From Cohnella caldifontis (lineage in GTDB: Bacteria > Bacillota > Bacilli > Paenibacillales > Paenibacillaceae): DNA of 64,000 bases. A program made the translations under genes and the position numbers. Shown piece after piece: positions 62,709-64,000 of this stretch. Position 1 is the first letter of the stretch. Every line of letters begins with the position of its first letter. The notes beneath the pieces were generated by a model. The model was not told the origin of the DNA and ran no database searches. It was given only the letters and a program-made list of their open reading frames with translations. Location of the stretch: positions 23,654-87,653 of the forward strand of contig NZ_JAQZSJ010000020.1 in assembly GCF_029360585.1 (NCBI RefSeq). Reading direction: 5' to 3'.

Positions 62709-63230
62709 CTAGAATTTGTAATACCAAAAAATTGCCTTTTCATGCTTTGTCGAAAAGTTAGTGTATAGCATAGTATCCACTCCACCAATAACAAAGTTGT
62801 TCTTTGTATAAAAGCGGCAAGCTGATAGGTTAACATCCTGAGTTTCAAGCATGAGACCTAATTGATTATTCTGCGTTGCCCACTCTTTCGCTCTCATCAA
62901 TAATTCCGTTCCAACGCCCCGTAGTCTCCAATCGCTAGCGACTGCGATATCCTCAACAAATGCAAATCCATTCCAATTTGTTCGTAGCCTGATCTGACCT
63001 ATGCAATGATTACTCTCATAATAGAAAAAGACTGCCTTATTCTTATCTTCGATGTAACTTACATCAACATCGTTATTATCATATTTTTTTATATATTGTT
63101 CAGAGAATATCTCTTCGGTATATGTCCAATTTCCGTTCTCGTATATAGGAATTATTCGTCCAAATACAACTAGACTCTCATTAGATTTGTTATAGTCATT
63201 GATGTTCTCATGAGTCATTCTAGTAATCAT
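62709..63230 (-). CDS. satA: streptothricin N-acetyltransferase-like (SatA type)
   Basis: 173 residues, the usual length. Strong recalled similarity to Bacillus SatA: VVFGRIIPIYENGNWTYTEE, RLRTNWNGFAFVEDIAVASD, acetyl-CoA loop RLRGVGTELLMRAKEW, GLMLETQDVNLSACRFYTKN and the end AIFWYYKF. SatA acetylates the beta-lysine of streptothricin (nourseothricin) and so inactivates it. Start follows AGGGAG. It sits as a single-gene unit between R5 and R4, low in GC. Confidence 0.88.
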   Translation of the reverse strand: MITRMTHENINDYNKSNESLVVFGRIIPIYENGNWTYTEEIFSEQYIKKYDNNDVDVSYIEDKNKAVFFYYESNHCIGQIRLRTNWNGFAFVEDIAVASDWRLRGVGTELLMRAKEWATQNNQLGLMLETQDVNLSACRFYTKNNFVIGGVDTMLYTNFSTKHEKAIFWYYKF

Positions 63231-63292
63231 ATAAATACTCCCTATTATGGAGTTTCGATTAATTTAAATGTTAGTACAATTGCAAGGATAGC

Positions 63293-63357
63293 GTATCACC
63301 TTCTTGTGTTCACGAACCCGAGAACTTTGGCTGCGATGCGTGAATACGATGTGAACA
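63293..63357 (-). repeat. cassette-boundary repeat R5 (attC-like, short)
   Basis: Minus strand GTTCACATCGTATTCACGC, ATCGCAGCC, then CTCGGGTTCGTGAACAC and AAGAAGGTGATA. The shortest full copy at about 65 bases; arms as in R3 with outer bases diverged. Confidence 0.75.
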
Positions 63358-63412
63358 GAAGTTCCTACATTCGAAGCATTTCTCAAAGAACTTATATTTT
63401 ATAAACGTTGAT

Positions 63413-63766
63413 TTATGTATGGGAGAGGATATTTATTAGTTTGCCAAACGGATCGCGGACATAAAATCTTCGTACTCCCCACGGTTCATCCACAGGTCCA
63501 TATTCTATTGGGAATCCAGCTCTTTTCATACGTTCTAAACAAATATCAACATTGTCAACTTCAATTGAAAGATCTGGTGTAGGTGTCAGCGAGCCTCCTT
63601 GCGAAGCGAAACTAATTTGAATGTTCATTTTTTCATTGGAACCATAAGTTACAATCCAACCATGATCCATCAATAAGTCAAGTCCAAGCACATCTTGATA
63701 GAACGATTTTGCCTCTTCAAGATTTGAAGTTTCTATATCCGCAACAATTCGTTTAACTTTCATCAT
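63413..63766 (-). CDS. VOC-family protein (glyoxalase fold)
   Basis: 117 residues from ATG 63766 (or 63763) after GGAGGTAGTT. SNLEEAKSFYQDVLGLDLLM, ISFASQGGSLTPTPDLSIEV, WGVRRFYVRDPFGKLINILS are VOC motifs, with the final Glu ligand replaced by Asn in GKLINIL. Substrate unknown. Cassette-like unit between R6 and R5. Confidence 0.88.
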   Translation of the reverse strand: MMKVKRIVADIETSNLEEAKSFYQDVLGLDLLMDHGWIVTYGSNEKMNIQISFASQGGSLTPTPDLSIEVDNVDICLERMKRAGFPIEYGPVDEPWGVRRFYVRDPFGKLINILSHT

Positions 63767-63816
63767 AACTACCTCCGAGATGTTTGAATTTTTGAACTTA
63801 TTCATTTGCTATGTCT

Positions 63817-63977
63817 GATAACGTACCCGCATTCACGAACCCGAAGAACCTTAAGCCCCAACGGGGCGGCCGCGACGCGGTTAGGTTCGCAGGGTTGTCT
63901 GCCTGATTTGACCTCCTCGAAATGCCTTGGGCAGACCGAGCAGCCAACAGGCTGCGATGCGTGATCACGATGTTAGC
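63817..63977 (-). repeat. cassette-boundary repeat R6 (attC-like, long composite)
   Basis: Minus strand GCTAACATCGTGATCACGC, ATCGCAGCC, a 100-base centre including the R2 block and CCCCGTTGGGG, then CTTCGGGTTCGTGAATGCG and GGTACGTTATC. The outer TAAC/GTTA boxes are intact. The gene it should follow lies beyond the window. Confidence 0.75.
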
Positions 63978-64000
63978 TGAAGTTGGGCGTCAAATCTGAT

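Noticed and set aside
60825..63977. CRISPR array or ordinary rho-independent terminators as explanation of the repeats
   Set aside because: Spacing of 350-700 bases with full genes between copies, variable centres and no T runs rule out CRISPR and simple terminators; one unit has a separate terminator besides its repeat.
60825..63977. REP/bcr-type dispersed palindromes
   Set aside because: Not excluded, but less likely: one copy per gene, always at the 3' side and always in gene orientation, and none between the minus-strand genes left of 60.8 kb.

Overview
The window looks like chromosomal DNA from an endospore-forming, moderately GC-rich Gram-positive of the Paenibacillaceae (Paenibacillus or Cohnella type). 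The supporting signs are S-layer-homology domains, CwlJ-like and YjcZ-like spore proteins, a T-box leader, Bacillus-type Fur and Zur boxes, TTGACA/TATAAT promoters and strong GGAGG ribosome sites. This placement is inference; there is no rRNA or marker gene to fix the species. Layout: 1-10 kb holds the 3' end of katG, an ArsR/SRPBCC/DoxX operon, a short UvrA paralogue, and a Fur-controlled siderophore-iron operon (lipoprotein, two permeases, ATPase, FhuF-like reductase). 10-14 kb holds a MerR regulator facing a MerR-type promoter that drives a tiny Cys peptide and a CCPF protein, an RibD/DHFR-like reductase, and leuA behind a leucine T-box. 14-20 kb is a zinc-starvation locus: a YcgR/YcgQ permease pair diverges from znuCBA plus a COG0523 GTPase, with three Zur-like boxes between them. 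The GTPase gene is frameshifted and the ZnuC-like ATPase has an altered Walker A. 20-36 kb carries a GH18 protein, a 1243-residue S-layer-anchored propeller protein, an Rrf2-regulated MFS pump, a GMC dehydrogenase trio, an S9 peptidase and small stress or spore genes. 36-45 kb is an arabinoxylan module: a secreted esterase, an ArsR-type regulator, a sugar ABC transporter and a GH51 arabinofuranosidase; the esterase and the transporter operon share a duplicated control region. 45-50 kb has a TetR/MFS pair, a second DHFR-like protein, an AT-rich gene-poor stretch with a GNAT remnant, and an NlpC/P60 hydrolase. From 49.5 kb to the right edge almost every gene is on the minus strand and encodes a small, mostly single-domain modification or detoxification enzyme (GNAT, VOC, RidA, methyltransferases, HAD, erythromycin-esterase family). 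The most interesting part is 60.8-64.0 kb. Five consecutive single-gene units, including a close relative of streptothricin acetyltransferase, are each followed at the 3' end by an intergenic element. Four of the six elements in the window are imperfect palindromes with TAAC...GTATTCACG and CGTGAATAC...GTTA arms, all in the same orientation; one keeps only one arm and one only a shared internal block. The layout resembles integron attC cassettes. No integrase is visible; if the analogy holds it should lie beyond the right edge.
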